DNA of 11,920 nt, from contig JAGCPM010000106.1 in assembly GCA_017965685.1 (NCBI GenBank), forward strand, positions 1-11,920. Reading direction: 5' to 3'. The notes under the pieces are model-generated. The model was not told the DNA's origin, ran no database searches, and saw nothing but the letters and a program-made list of their open reading frames with translations. Made by a program: the position numbers and the translations under genes. Each line of letters starts with the position of its first letter. The first letter of the stretch is position 1. Positions 1 to 9,200 of the stretch are shown piece after piece. Source of the DNA: Kiritimatiellia bacterium (GTDB lineage Bacteria; Verrucomicrobiota; Kiritimatiellia; RFP12; UBA1067).

Positions 1-503
1 GGACGCAACTGAGGGCGGGCAAGGCGGGATTTCGCATACTCGGCTGCGCGTTCCTTCTCGGTCTCGGGCCGTGGCGCAGGGAAGCGGCGAGCCTTGCGGC
101 GCACGCATTCTACCTGATGAAGGAGTGCTACGAATCGAAGGTGCAGTTCGCGTTCCCGCGATTCTGCCAGGTCGAGGGCGGATTCGTTCCGCCTTGCCCA
201 GTGAGCGAGGACGAGGTGGACCAGATGATGCTCGCCTTCAAGATAGTTTTTCCGCACTGCTGCATGACCGTTTCCACGCGCGAGGCGCCGGCCTTCCGCG
301 ACTACATAGTGCAGTACGCGGCGGACAACATGTCGGCCGGTTCGCGTGTGACACCGGGCGGGTACGCCGTTCTCGAAAAGGAGAACGTGAAGGATGTAGC
401 GCAGTTCACCCTGACCGATACGCGCAAGCCCGCCGAAGTCTATGACGCCATTCGCGCGCACGGCCAGGAGGTCGTGTTCAAGAACTGGGACAACAGGATT
501 TGA
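1..503 (+). CDS. thiH: 2-iminoacetate synthase ThiH, C-terminal part (5' end outside window)
   Basis: ThiH is a radical-SAM enzyme that cleaves tyrosine to 2-iminoacetate (dehydroglycine) and p-cresol, supplying part of the thiazole ring of thiamine. Only the last 166 codons are here, open in frame from base 3 with no start; the E. coli protein is about 377 residues, so the CX3CX2C cluster motif lies upstream. What remains is the end of the TIM barrel and the C-terminal biotin/thiamin-synthesis-associated region. Visible family features, in order, are a GLGPWR-like segment, FPRFC, a VSEDEVDQMMLAF helix, STREAPAFRD, NMSAGSRVTPGGY and a final EVVFKNWD. The last two match ThiH rather than the related HydG, whose C-terminal cysteine cluster is absent. 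Stop TGA is at 501-503 and thiE begins 5 nt later, which supports a thiamine operon. High confidence in identity from motifs and context. Confidence 0.93.
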   Translation, partial: TQLRAGKAGFRILGCAFLLGLGPWRREAASLAAHAFYLMKECYESKVQFAFPRFCQVEGGFVPPCPVSEDEVDQMMLAFKIVFPHCCMTVSTREAPAFRDYIVQYAADNMSAGSRVTPGGYAVLEKENVKDVAQFTLTDTRKPAEVYDAIRAHGQEVVFKNWDNRI

Positions 504-508
504 CGCCA

Positions 509-1114
509 ATGGAAAATTTCGGTTTCTATCTGGTCATGACCAACCCTGTCGTCGGCTACGAAGAGTGCGCGAGGGCGGCGGTCAAGGCGGGCGTGAAGAT
601 AATCCAGCTGCGCATGAAGCATACGGCGCGAGAGGAGATTCTAGCCGAGGCGTGCAAGGTGCGCTCCGTCACCAAGGGCACGGGAACGCTGTTCATAGTG
701 AACGACGACCCTTCCATCGCCGCCGAAGCCGGGGCCGACGGGGTGCATGTTGGCCAGTCGGACATGGCGGTTGGCGAGGTGCGCCGACTGTATCCTTCGC
801 TCAGGATAGTCGGGCTTTCCACCCACAGCATGGCGCAGGCGGAAGCGTCGTTGAAAGCGAAGCCGGACTACATCGGCGTAGGCCCGGTCTACGCGACCCC
901 GACCAAGGACATCCCCGACCCGACGCTTGGGGTGGAAACCGCAATAGCGATGGCGAATGCGGTGCCGTATCCGGCGGTATGCATAGGGGGGCTCGACTAC
1001 GCGAGGGCCAAGGCGCTGGTCTCGGCCGGCGCGAAGAACTTTTCCGTCGTCAGGGCCGTTTGCCAGTCGCCCGATCCATACGCCGAGATGGTCAGGTTGA
1101 AGGCGCTATGCTGA
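509..1114 (+). CDS. thiE: thiamine phosphate synthase
   Basis: ThiE couples HMP-pyrophosphate with the thiazole phosphate (carboxylated in many bacteria) to make thiamine phosphate, the joining step of thiamine synthesis, in the cytosol. The 201-residue product has the usual length for a single-domain TIM barrel. Conserved elements in order: QLRMK at 33-37 (pyrophosphate-binding Q, R, K), ND at 65-66, the GADGVHVGQSDM segment ending near D85, STHS from S104, GVGPV at 123-127, TPTK at 130-133 and IGG at 159-161. All expected binding residues appear intact. The ATG at 509 is preferred because AGGA (495-498) lies 10 nt upstream; an in-frame TTG at 500 would add three residues and overlap the thiH stop. 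It is 5 nt from thiH and overlaps tilS by 7 nt, so the three are probably co-translated. Confidence 0.96.
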   Translation: MENFGFYLVMTNPVVGYEECARAAVKAGVKIIQLRMKHTAREEILAEACKVRSVTKGTGTLFIVNDDPSIAAEAGADGVHVGQSDMAVGEVRRLYPSLRIVGLSTHSMAQAEASLKAKPDYIGVGPVYATPTKDIPDPTLGVETAIAMANAVPYPAVCIGGLDYARAKALVSAGAKNFSVVRAVCQSPDPYAEMVRLKALC

Positions 1115-1734
1115 AGGTCGTGGGCAGAATCCCCGCGGGCAAGTTCCATTTTGCCTGCAGCGGAGGCTCGGACAGCATGGTCTTTCTCGACTTCCTGCTG
1201 AGGTACCCGCAAAACAGATTCGACGTGCTGCATTTCAACCATGGCACGAAATACTGCGACGAGGCCGAGCGGTTCGTGACGGAATTCTGCAGGAAGCGCG
1301 GCATCGTCTGCAAGGTCGGCCGCATAGCGCGCGAAAGGAAGAAGGGCGAATCGCAGGAGGAATTCTGGCGCAACGAGCGATACAGGTTCTTCTCGAAATA
1401 CAAGCGGCTGCCGATTGTGACCTGCCACCATCTGGGGGATGTCGTGGAGACGTGGATAATGTCGGCACTGCACGGCGAGGCGAAGCTCATCCCCTACCGC
1501 AACGCGCGCTACAACATAATAAGGCCGTTTCTGGCGACGCCGAAGTCCGATATCGAGGATTGGGCCAGGCGGCACAAGATAAGGCACGTAGTGGACGGCA
1601 GCAACCTGGATACCTCGCTCAAGCGCAATCTTGTGCGGCTGGAGATGATGCCGCTCGTGCTACAGGTGAATCCGGGCATAGAGAAGGTCCTCGCGAAGAA
1701 GATTCTCTCGGCTGCGTCCGCAATCGGCGGCTAG
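1108..1734 (+). CDS. tilS: tRNA(Ile)-lysidine synthetase, short form
   Basis: TilS attaches lysine to C34 of the CAU-anticodon isoleucine tRNA using ATP, changing both its charging identity and its reading from AUG to AUA. The 208-residue product is an N-terminal PP-loop ATPase domain: SGGSDS at 18-23 (ATP loop), FNHG at 43-46, EFWRNERYRFF at 85-95, HHLGD at 107-111 followed by ET at 114-115, RPF at 139-141, DGSN at 163-166 and KRNLVR at 172-177. E. coli TilS is about 430 residues, so the C-terminal tRNA-binding domains are missing; the ORF ends cleanly at TAG with no sign of a frameshift. The ATG sits inside the thiE end (ATGCTGA), with no strong Shine-Dalgarno, which suggests translational coupling. 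The nearest alternative is another PP-loop tRNA enzyme (TtcA-like), but the D-x-S-N and RN..R motifs point to TilS. Confidence 0.9.
   Translation: MLKVVGRIPAGKFHFACSGGSDSMVFLDFLLRYPQNRFDVLHFNHGTKYCDEAERFVTEFCRKRGIVCKVGRIARERKKGESQEEFWRNERYRFFSKYKRLPIVTCHHLGDVVETWIMSALHGEAKLIPYRNARYNIIRPFLATPKSDIEDWARRHKIRHVVDGSNLDTSLKRNLVRLEMMPLVLQVNPGIEKVLAKKILSAASAIGG
1731..1734. other. shared convergent stop codons (CTAG)
   Basis: The palindrome CTAG carries the TAG stop of tilS (1732-1734, plus) and the TAG stop of the minus-strand gene (1731-1733). The two coding regions therefore overlap by four bases tail to tail. No hairpin followed by a U-run is evident at the junction, so any terminator for either transcript must lie inside the opposite gene or be factor dependent. 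Confidence 0.9.
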
Positions 1735-2207
1735 GGGAATTCTATTTTGCGCTTGGCGGGCTTTTCCCCTGGAAGGCGGTAGTGGTTTTCCGCTTTTAGG
1801 CGCGAAATGAGGGAAGCGACTCCACGTGTCCACTGCGCCGAGTAGGGCGGGTTGTAGCGCTTGCCGAACTTGGCTAGGTCGCCGTCGTAGTGACGCTTGA
1901 CGGTTCCCGCCGCCCACATGGCCTGGATGTAGAAAGACTTGTATCCATCCCGGTACCGGTGCGCGGGGTGCCCGTTATCCATCGGACCGCCCACTCCGAA
2001 TTCGAGTCCGGGCCTGCCGTTTTCGTGGCGGCGGATTGCGGCGAGGAGCCAGGTGGATTCCTCGTCGAGGTCGTAGTTCACGGCGACCTCGCGGATCATC
2101 TTCCACTCTCGCTCGGGCAGAATGGGCTGCTTGGCGGCGGCGCCGGGCGCGGGGGCGGCGAGAGCGACAACCAAGGCGGCGATAAATCCGATTGTGTTTC
2201 TTTTCAT
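1731..2207 (-). CDS. small predicted secreted protein, possible lysozyme-like glycosidase
   Basis: I do not recognise this 158-residue protein as a named family. Residues 1-25 form a signal peptide: MKRN, a hydrophobic stretch about 5-18, then APGAAA before KQ, a plausible signal peptidase I site (no lipobox Cys). The mature part is about 133 residues, basic and Trp/Tyr rich. The segment LLAAIRRHENGR at 54-65, followed by LEFGV, resembles the helix carrying the catalytic glutamate of lysozyme-like and lytic-transglycosylase folds, with E62 the candidate acid. YIQAMWAAGTVKRHY at 93-107 and the RYNPPYSAQWTRGVASLI segment at 117-134 also resemble the core of such small peptidoglycan hydrolases. 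That function is inference; it could be an inactive or phage-derived relative. ATG at 2207 is chosen because later starts remove the signal peptide's basic end. No Shine-Dalgarno is visible. Monocistronic, convergent with tilS and divergent from purL. CDS call strong, function weak. Confidence 0.8.
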   Translation of the reverse strand: MKRNTIGFIAALVVALAAPAPGAAAKQPILPEREWKMIREVAVNYDLDEESTWLLAAIRRHENGRPGLEFGVGGPMDNGHPAHRYRDGYKSFYIQAMWAAGTVKRHYDGDLAKFGKRYNPPYSAQWTRGVASLISRLKAENHYRLPGEKPAKRKIEFP

Positions 2208-2213
2208 ACCGCA

Positions 2214-2242
2214 AGTATATCAAATTCCCGAGCGCCGCGCAA
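2214..2242 (-). promoter_or_regulatory. sigma70-like promoter for the minus-strand secreted protein
   Basis: On the minus strand TTGCGC (2242-2237) and TATACT (2219-2214) are separated by 17 nt. The -10 matches five of six consensus bases and the -35 matches mainly in TTG. The -10 ends only 6 nt before the ATG at 2207, so initiation at the usual distance falls on or next to the start codon, predicting a leaderless transcript. Confidence 0.5.
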
Positions 2243-2261
2243 GGGGCATGCGGTGGAACGC

Positions 2262-2291
2262 TTGACCGTGCGCGCCGCAAAATGATATACT
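2262..2291 (+). promoter_or_regulatory. sigma70-like promoter of the purL-ileS-lysA operon
   Basis: TTGACC (2262-2267) and TATACT (2286-2291) are separated by 18 nt, each five of six to consensus, and TG at 2283-2284 gives an extended -10. Initiation near 2298 leaves a leader of about 24 nt before the purL ATG, too short for a purine riboswitch or attenuator. The opposing minus-strand promoter lies about 20 nt upstream without overlapping. I saw no convincing PurR-type operator. Confidence 0.72.
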
Positions 2292-2306
2292 ATACCATTC
2301 ATTTAC

Positions 2307-2312
2307 AAGGAG
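2307..2312 (+). promoter_or_regulatory. strong ribosome binding site of purL
   Basis: AAGGAG lies 9 nt before the ATG at 2322, in an A-rich leader. It fixes the purL start and is the clearest Shine-Dalgarno in the window. Confidence 0.85.
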
Positions 2313-2321
2313 AAGAAAAAC

Positions 2322-5300
2322 ATGCTGCTTTTGACAGGTTGCGACGCGTATTCGCCCTTCAGAATAGAGGCGCTCAAGAGCGCGATGGCTGCGCTTGACC
2401 CGGAAGCCGGAAGTATGGCGTTCACGGCGAAATGGGTCTATGCGCTGCAGATGGACTACGACCGCTACGACGAGCGCGATCTCGAGCGCGCGGCGATACT
2501 CCTCAACGCCACCGGCCACGGCGAGGCGGCAATCGAGTCGAAGATGAAGAACCGCGCATTCTTCGTGACGCCGAGGAAGGGAACAATTTCGCCGTGGAGT
2601 TCGAAGGCGACCGATATATTCCACAACTGCGCTCTCAACTCCATCAAGCGCGTAGAGAGGGGGATGCTCTTCACGTTCGCGGAGCCGCTGCCCGAAAAGT
2701 GCCGCGCCGCGCTCTATGACAAGATGACCGAAGGAGTCTACGATTCGATAACGGACCTTTTCATGGTGGACGAGCCGCGCAAGGGGCGGACGTACGACGT
2801 TCTAGGCAAGGGCGTCGAGGCGATACGCGAGGCGAACGCGGAAATCGGCCTTGCGATCAGCGAGGAGGAGATGGAGTACCTCGCGAAAAGCTTCGCGGCG
2901 GCCGGCAGGAACCCGACCGACACCGAGCTCGTCATGTTCGGCCAGGTCAATTCCGAGCACTGCCGCCACAAGATATTCGGCGCGAAGTTCATCATCGACG
3001 GCAAGGAGATGCCCGAGTCGCTTTTCGGAATGATAAAGAACACCCACGCGAAGAGGCCGCAGGATACGCTTTCAGCGTACAAGGACAATTCGTCCGTGGT
3101 GAAAGGCTTCCCGACCGACATCTTTTCTATCGACCCGAAAACGAACGGCTACGGTTTCAAGCGCGGGCAGCTCGAGCAACTGATGAAGGTGGAGACGCAC
3201 AACCACCCGACGGCGATTTCGCCCTATCCCGGCGCGGCCACGGGCGTCGGCGGCGAGATACGCGACGAAGCGGCGACCGGCGCGGGTTCACGTACTGTGG
3301 CGGGCATCGCAGGATTTATGGTATCGAACCTCGACATACCCGGCTATCCCCAGCCGTGGGAGAGAGTCTTCGCCGAAAAGCCTTCCCGCCTGGCCACAGC
3401 ACTCCAGATAATGATCGACGGCCCGATAGGCGGCGCGGCGTTCGGCAACGAATTCGGGCGTCCGCAGCTTTGCGGCTTCTTCCGCACGTACGAGGGCGAG
3501 GTCGCCGGTGAATTGCGGGGCTACCACAAGCCCATCATGCTCGCGGGCGGCATGGGCGTCATCAGCAATTCGCAGGTGCAGAAGAAGGACGTCAAGGTCG
3601 GCGCGCTCATCGTGCAGATCGGCGGTAGCGCGATGAGGATAGGTCTCGGCGGCGGCGCGGCGAGTTCGATGATGACGGTAACCAATTCCGAGGCGCTCGA
3701 CTTCAACAGCGTCCAGCGCGGCAACGCCGAAATGCAGCGGCGCTGCCAGGGCGTGATCGACGCGTGCGCGTATCTCGGCAAGGCCAATCCCATAGTCTCG
3801 ATACACGACATCGGAGCGGGCGGGCTTTCCAACGGCTGCCCGGAACTCGTTGAGGCCACCGGCGGCAGGTTCGAGCTTCGCGAGGTGCACAACGAAGAGC
3901 CCTCGATGAACCCGATGGAGATATGGTGCTGCGAAGCGCAGGAAAGGTACGTGCTCGCGCTCAAACCGGAGGCGAAGGATTTCTTCACCGCGCTCTGCGA
4001 GAGGGAAAGATGTCCCGTGGCGTACATAGGGGTTGCGACCGGCGACGGGCAGCTGGTGCTGCACGATTCGCACTTCGGCGACAATCCGATAGACATGGAT
4101 ATCAAAGTCCTCCTCGGCAAGCCGCCCAGGATGGTCCGCGACGTGAAGAGGACCGCAAAGAAGCTTGGGAAAACGTCGTTCGCGGGCGTGAGGCCGACGG
4201 ATGCGCTTATGAGGGTGCTGCATCTGCCGGCGGTCGCGGACAAGACGTTCCTTATAACGATCACCGACCGCAGCGTCACCGGGCGTGTTGCGCGCGACCA
4301 GATGTGCGGCCCCTACCAACTGCCGGTTTCCGACGTCGCGGTGGCCGCGATGGGCTACAAGACGAACAAGGGCCAGGCCATGGCGACAGGCGAAAGGACG
4401 CCTATCGCGCTAATGGACGGTCCCGCGTCCGGAAGGATGGCCGTAGCCGAGGCGATAATGAACCTCGCCGCCGCCGATGTAGGCGACATATCGCAGATAA
4501 GGCTTTCCGCCAACTGGATGGCGCCTTGCGGCGAACCGGGCGAGGACGCAATACTCTACGATACCGTCAAGGAGGTAGGACTAGACTTCTGCCCGGCGCT
4601 TGGAGTGTCGATTCCCGTCGGCAAGGACAGTTGCTCGATGCACACCGTCTGGACCGATTCAAAGGGAGTGGGTCACAAGCAGGTGGCGCCGCTGTCGCTC
4701 GTCGTGAGTTCATTCGCGCCCGTAGATGACGTCAGAAAGACCCTAACGCCGGACCTCAAGCCTGACGGAAAAGATGGTTCGCGCCTAATCTATGTTGATC
4801 TCGGCAATGGGGAAAAGCCCCTCGGCGCGACCGCCCTGGCGCAGGTGTATTCGCAACTCGGCGATACACATGCGGATATCGACGCCGCGAAGCTCAAGGC
4901 CTTCTTCAACGCGATGCAGCAGATCGTGAAGGGGTCGCTCGCGATGGCGTACCACGACGTTTCCGATGGCGGAGTCGCGACGACTCTCGTCGAGATGGCG
5001 ATTGCCGGCGGAAGGGGAATCGAGGCGAGATTGCCGGATGGCGACGCGCTGGGAGTGCTCTTCAGCGAACAGCCCGGAGCGGTACTGCAGGTCTCCGGCG
5101 GAAACGCGGCAAAGGTTATGGCAATATTCGCGAAGGCTGGGGTCGCCGCGTTCGATCTCGGGGCTGTTCCCGCCGCGCCTTGCAGAAGGTTTGCGCTCTG
5201 GACAGGCGCGAGGAAGGCGATAGAGACCGACATCACGGCGCTGAGGCGCGCGTGGAGCGAGACGACCTACAGAATGCAGGCTCTCAGGGACAACCCGAAG

Positions 5301-6197
5301 TGCGCGAAGGAAGAGTACGACAATGCGCTCGACGAAGCCGATCCCGGGCTTCAATTCCGCCTCACCTACGATCCGGACGAGAAGGTCGCAAAGGCTAAGG
5401 GTGCGAACGGACCCGCGCCGAAGATGGCGATACTGCGCGAGCAGGGCGTGAACGGACACATCGAGATGGCGGCCGCATTCGCGCTGGCCGGTTTCGATTG
5501 CCGCGACGTCCACATGAGCGATCTTGTGGCGGGGCGCGTCGATCTGAATGATTTCCAGGGACTGGTCGCCTGCGGCGGATTCAGCTACGGCGACGTTCTT
5601 GGCGCGGGATCGGGCTGGGCGAGAAGCATTCTCTTCAACGACCGCCTGCGCGAAATGTTCAGGGCGTTCTTCCACAGGCCGGACACCTTCTCGCTCGGGG
5701 TGTGCAACGGTTGCCAGATGCTTTCGCAACTCAAGGACATCATACCCGGCGCCGACAAGTGGCCGAAGTTCGCGAGGAACGTCTCGGAGCAGTTCGAGGC
5801 GCGCTACGCGACGGTTGAGATAGAGGAAAGCCCGAGCATCTTCTTCAAGGGCATGGCCGGCTCGCGCCTGCCGATAGCGGTCGCGCACGGCGAGGGCAGG
5901 GTGTGGACGGAAGGTTTCGCGCCGCAAATCTGCGCCGCGCATTACGTGGACGGCAGGGGCAGGGCGACGATGCGCTACCCATACAACCCCAACGGCTCGA
6001 TCGGCGGCCAGACGGCCTTCACGAGCTGGGACGGCAGGGCCACGATAATGATGCCGCATCCCGAGCGCGGATTCAGGGCGTGCCAGCTTAGCCACAATCC
6101 AGGCGTGTTCAAGGAGGACGGTCCGTGGATGAGGATGTTCAGGAACGCCTATGCCTGGGCGACCGGAGCGGCCGATGCCGACAAGGGCATCAATTGA
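2322..6197 (+). CDS. purL: phosphoribosylformylglycinamidine synthase, single-chain type
   Basis: PurL converts FGAR, glutamine and ATP to FGAM in step four of purine synthesis, in the cytosol. At 1291 residues it is the long fused form of E. coli (about 1295), not the split PurL/PurQ/PurS complex. Order: N-terminal PurS-like domain with [12 protein letters not shown]; linker with [12 protein letters not shown] at 205-216; first AIRS-like ATPase half with ETHNHP, catalytic-type H293, and [11 protein letters not shown] from 495; second half with [10 protein letters not shown] near 876; and a glutaminase domain from about 1035. The glutaminase has [12 protein letters not shown] at 1085-1096, nucleophile C1128 in GVCNGCQM, and H1246/E1248 in PHPER, so its triad is complete and ammonia can be made internally. 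Start fixed by AAGGAG at 2307. It is first in the proposed operon and ends 23 nt before ileS. Nothing suggests damage. Confidence 0.98.
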   Translation: MLLLTGCDAYSPFRIEALKSAMAALDPEAGSMAFTAKWVYALQMDYDRYDERDLERAAILLNATGHGEAAIESKMKNRAFFVTPRKGTISPWSSKATDIFHNCALNSIKRVERGMLFTFAEPLPEKCRAALYDKMTEGVYDSITDLFMVDEPRKGRTYDVLGKGVEAIREANAEIGLAISEEEMEYLAKSFAAAGRNPTDTELVMFGQVNSEHCRHKIFGAKFIIDGKEMPESLFGMIKNTHAKRPQDTLSAYKDNSSVVKGFPTDIFSIDPKTNGYGFKRGQLEQLMKVETHNHPTAISPYPGAATGVGGEIRDEAATGAGSRTVAGIAGFMVSNLDIPGYPQPWERVFAEKPSRLATALQIMIDGPIGGAAFGNEFGRPQLCGFFRTYEGEVAGELRGYHKPIMLAGGMGVISNSQVQKKDVKVGALIVQIGGSAMRIGLGGGAASSMMTVTNSEALDFNSVQRGNAEMQRRCQGVIDACAYLGKANPIVSIHDIGAGGLSNGCPELVEATGGRFELREVHNEEPSMNPMEIWCCEAQERYVLALKPEAKDFFTALCERERCPVAYIGVATGDGQLVLHDSHFGDNPIDMDIKVLLGKPPRMVRDVKRTAKKLGKTSFAGVRPTDALMRVLHLPAVADKTFLITITDRSVTGRVARDQMCGPYQLPVSDVAVAAMGYKTNKGQAMATGERTPIALMDGPASGRMAVAEAIMNLAAADVGDISQIRLSANWMAPCGEPGEDAILYDTVKEVGLDFCPALGVSIPVGKDSCSMHTVWTDSKGVGHKQVAPLSLVVSSFAPVDDVRKTLTPDLKPDGKDGSRLIYVDLGNGEKPLGATALAQVYSQLGDTHADIDAAKLKAFFNAMQQIVKGSLAMAYHDVSDGGVATTLVEMAIAGGRGIEARLPDGDALGVLFSEQPGAVLQVSGGNAAKVMAIFAKAGVAAFDLGAVPAAPCRRFALWTGARKAIETDITALRRAWSETTYRMQALRDNPKCAKEEYDNALDEADPGLQFRLTYDPDEKVAKAKGANGPAPKMAILREQGVNGHIEMAAAFALAGFDCRDVHMSDLVAGRVDLNDFQGLVACGGFSYGDVLGAGSGWARSILFNDRLREMFRAFFHRPDTFSLGVCNGCQMLSQLKDIIPGADKWPKFARNVSEQFEARYATVEIEESPSIFFKGMAGSRLPIAVAHGEGRVWTEGFAPQICAAHYVDGRGRATMRYPYNPNGSIGGQTAFTSWDGRATIMMPHPERGFRACQLSHNPGVFKEDGPWMRMFRNAYAWATGAADADKGIN

Positions 6198-6210
6198 AGC
6201 TAAGACGAAT

Positions 6211-6214
6211 GGAG
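6211..6214 (+). promoter_or_regulatory. ribosome binding site deciding the ileS start
   Basis: GGAG lies 6 nt before ATG 6221. The alternative in-frame ATG at 6209 overlaps this site and has only a weak GAAG upstream. Alignment to IleRS also favours 6221, since MFKNVSNKVAFPK is a natural family N-terminus. Confidence 0.65.
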
Positions 6215-6220
6215 CATCAA

Positions 6221-9200
6221 ATGTTCAAGAACGTATCGAACAAGGTGGCCTTCCCGAAAATGGAGGAGGAGATACTGGCCTTCTGGCGTGACGATTCGAC
6301 TTTCGAAAAGTCGCTCAAACGAAACGAAGGGAAGAAGCGCTACAAATTCTACGACGGACCGCCTTTCGCGACTGGCTTGCCGCACTACGGCCATCTTCTG
6401 GCTGGAACGATAAAGGACATAGTGCCGCGCTACCAGACGATGCGCGGAAAGTATGTCGAAAGGCGCTTCGGCTGGGATACGCACGGACTGCCGATCGAGG
6501 CGCTCGCGCAGGAGGCGCTCGGAGTCTCGGGCGCGCACGAGATAAAGGCTCTCGGGATAGACAAGTTCAACGAGCAGTGCCGTTCGATGGTGCTCAAATA
6601 TGTCGGCGAATGGCGCAAGACCGTGACGCGCATGGGCCGCTGGGTTGATTTCGACAATGACTACAAGACGATGAATCCCGACTTCATGGAGACCATCTGG
6701 TGGGTCTTCAAGCAGCTTTGGGAGCAGGGGCGCGTCTACAAGTCGCACCGTATAATGCCCTACAGCTGGAAGCTTTCGACGCCGCTTTCCAACTTCGAGG
6801 CCGGCAGCAACTACAAGGACGTGCAGGACCCGACGGTTACGGTAAGGACTAGGCTTCTCGATTCTCTCGGAAAGCTGGACAGTCTCGATGGCACGATCTA
6901 CCTCCTCGTCTGGACGACGACCCCTTGGACGCTTCCCGAGAACCTCATGATGTGCGTGGGCGCGGACATAGACTACGTGGCGGTGCGCGATCTGACAGAC
7001 GATGCTCGCCCAGTCTACTTGATGGCCAAGGCGCGGCTCCCCGCGATATTCAAAAAGCCGGAGCAGTACGAGATTGCCGCCGAGCTCAAGGGCAGCGAGA
7101 TGAAAGGCTGGGAGTACGAGCCGATATTCCCGTATTTCGCCGACAAGCGCGAAGAGGGTGCATTTAGGGTTCTCAACGACGATTACGTCACCACCGACGA
7201 CGGCGTGGGTATAGTCCACATTGCCCCGGCCTACGGCGAGGATGACTTCCGCGTGTGCAAGGAGGCGGGGATGAACGCCTTCGTCGATCCGCTCGACGAA
7301 AGCTGCGCCTTCACGGACGCCATACCGGAGTTCAAGGGCCGCTTCTGCAAAGACTGCGACAAGGACATAATAAAGCTCCTCAAGGCGAGCGGCAAGCTCG
7401 TCCACCAGGCGACGATAACGCACTCCTATCCTTTCTGCGACCGGACCGACACACCGCTCATATATCGCGCGATCGACGCGTGGTACGTCAGGGTGGAGGA
7501 CCTCCACGAAAGGCTCGCGAAGAACAACAAGACCGTGCACTGGACGCCCGAGTACGTCGGCGACAAGAGGTTCGGAAACTGGCTGGAGGAGGCTCGTGAC
7601 TGGAACATAAGCCGCAACAGATTCTGGGGCAGCTGCATACCGGTTTGGGTCAACGACGACAACCCGGACGACATGATATGCGTGGGCTCCACTGCCGAAC
7701 TGGAGGCGCTTTCCGGCGTGAAGGTGACCGACCTCCACAAGCATTTCGTCGACAAGATAGTTATCAAGAAGGACGGCAAGACCTACCACAGGACGCCTGA
7801 AGTGCTCGACTGCTGGTTCGAGTCCGGCTCGATGCCATACGCGCAGCAGCATTACATGGGGGAGCAGGGCGTAGACCAGTTCTTCCCGGCTGACTTCATC
7901 GCCGAAGGCCTTGACCAGACGCGCGGCTGGTTCTACACACTGATGGTGCTCGGAACCTGCCTTTTCGACAAGAGCCCCTACAAGAACGTTATCGTCAACG
8001 GACTCGTGCTGGCCGAAGACGGAAAGAAGATGTCGAAGCGGCTCAAGAACTATCCGGACCCGAGCCTCATGCTTGACACTTACGGCGCGGACGCGATAAG
8101 GCTGTACATGATCTACTCGCCGGTCGTGAGAGCCGAGAACCTCAAGTTCTCCGAGGCGGGCGTGAAGCAGCTCATGCGCGATTTGCTGATACCTTGGTGG
8201 AACGCATATTCCTTCTTCGTCACGTACGCGAACGTGGACGGATTCCATGACGAGGAGGTCGTCTACCCCGAGAGCGAAAACGTGCTGGACAGGTGGATAG
8301 TGAGTTCCATCGAGACCTTGATAGCGGACGTCACGGCGGCTATGGACGCCTACGACCTGCAGAAGGCGGTGAGGCCCTTCGTCAAGTTCATTGAAGATTT
8401 GACGAACTGGTACATTCGCCGCTCGAGGAGGCGCTTCTGGAAGTCGCAAAACGACGGCGACAAGATTTCCGCATACAGGACGCTCCGCTACGCGCTCGTG
8501 CAGCTCGCGAAGGTGGCGGCACCGTTCACGCCTTTCATCGCCGAGGAGATATACCGCAACCTCAAGGGCAAGAGCGACCCGGAAAGCGTACATCTCTGCG
8601 ATTTCCCCGAGGCGAATGCGGCTGCGCGCGACACAGCGCTCGAGGAGCGCATGGCGGCAGTGCAGAGGGTCGTTGAGCTCGGCAGGCGCCTTAGGGCAGA
8701 CAACGATCTCAAGGTGCGCCAACCGCTCACCAAGGTTTCCGTGGCGCTGGCGGACGTGAAAGGCCTCGAAGACCTTATCACCGACGAGCTCAACGTGAAG
8801 AGCGTGGAATATGTCGCGGACGAAAAGGCGCTTTGCGAGGTCAGCTACAAGGCCAACTTCAAGACGCTCGGCAAGAAGTGTGGACCGAAGATGAAGGCTG
8901 TCGCGGCCGCGATAGCCTCCGCGAAGGAAATGCCCGCGGAAGTCGAAGGAATCGCGCTTGACGAAAGCGACGTGATCGTAACCCGCACCCCGAAGGCGGG
9001 AATGGTGGTGGCCTCGGCGGAAAATACCGTGGTCGCGCTCGACACGACACTGACGCCCGAGCTGGTCGAGGAAGGCCTTGCGCGCGAATTCGTCAGCCGC
9101 GTACAGGCCATGCGCAAGGAGGCCGACTACTGCGTCACCCAACGGATCGCCGTCAAGGTGGAGTGCGATGCGGAAGTGAAATCAGCGCTCGAGAAGCACG

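Noticed and set aside
442..1107. In-frame open extension of tilS upstream to 442, as a possible fusion.
   Set aside because: The extra residues are the out-of-frame thiH end and thiE sequence and are Arg/Gly-rich nonsense, whereas thiE is clearly coding in another frame. The TilS family start fits ATG 1108.
2243..2274. Imperfect inverted repeat around CATGCGGT and ACCGTGCG upstream of purL, as an operator.
   Set aside because: Only about five of eight positions pair and the match is within GC-rich sequence, so it is not distinguishable from chance.
2292..2321. Purine riboswitch or attenuator ahead of purL.
   Set aside because: The predicted leader is only about 24 nt, too short for an aptamer or an alternative hairpin.
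3288..4319. A 343-codon minus-strand open frame antisense to purL.
   Set aside because: It is a shadow of the purL reading frame, with biased composition and no motif; purL is continuous and complete across it.
4785..6095. A 436-codon minus-strand open frame antisense to purL.
   Set aside because: It is also in codon register with purL and explained by the same codon avoidance; the predicted protein is Arg/His-rich and unlike any family I know.
6200..9142. A 980-codon open frame on the minus strand, antisense to ileS.
   Set aside because: Its codons are exactly the reverse complements of the ileS codons (same register), so stops could arise only from TTA, CTA or TCA in ileS, and these are avoided here. 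The product shows no family motif, while the plus-strand frame is an intact IleRS.
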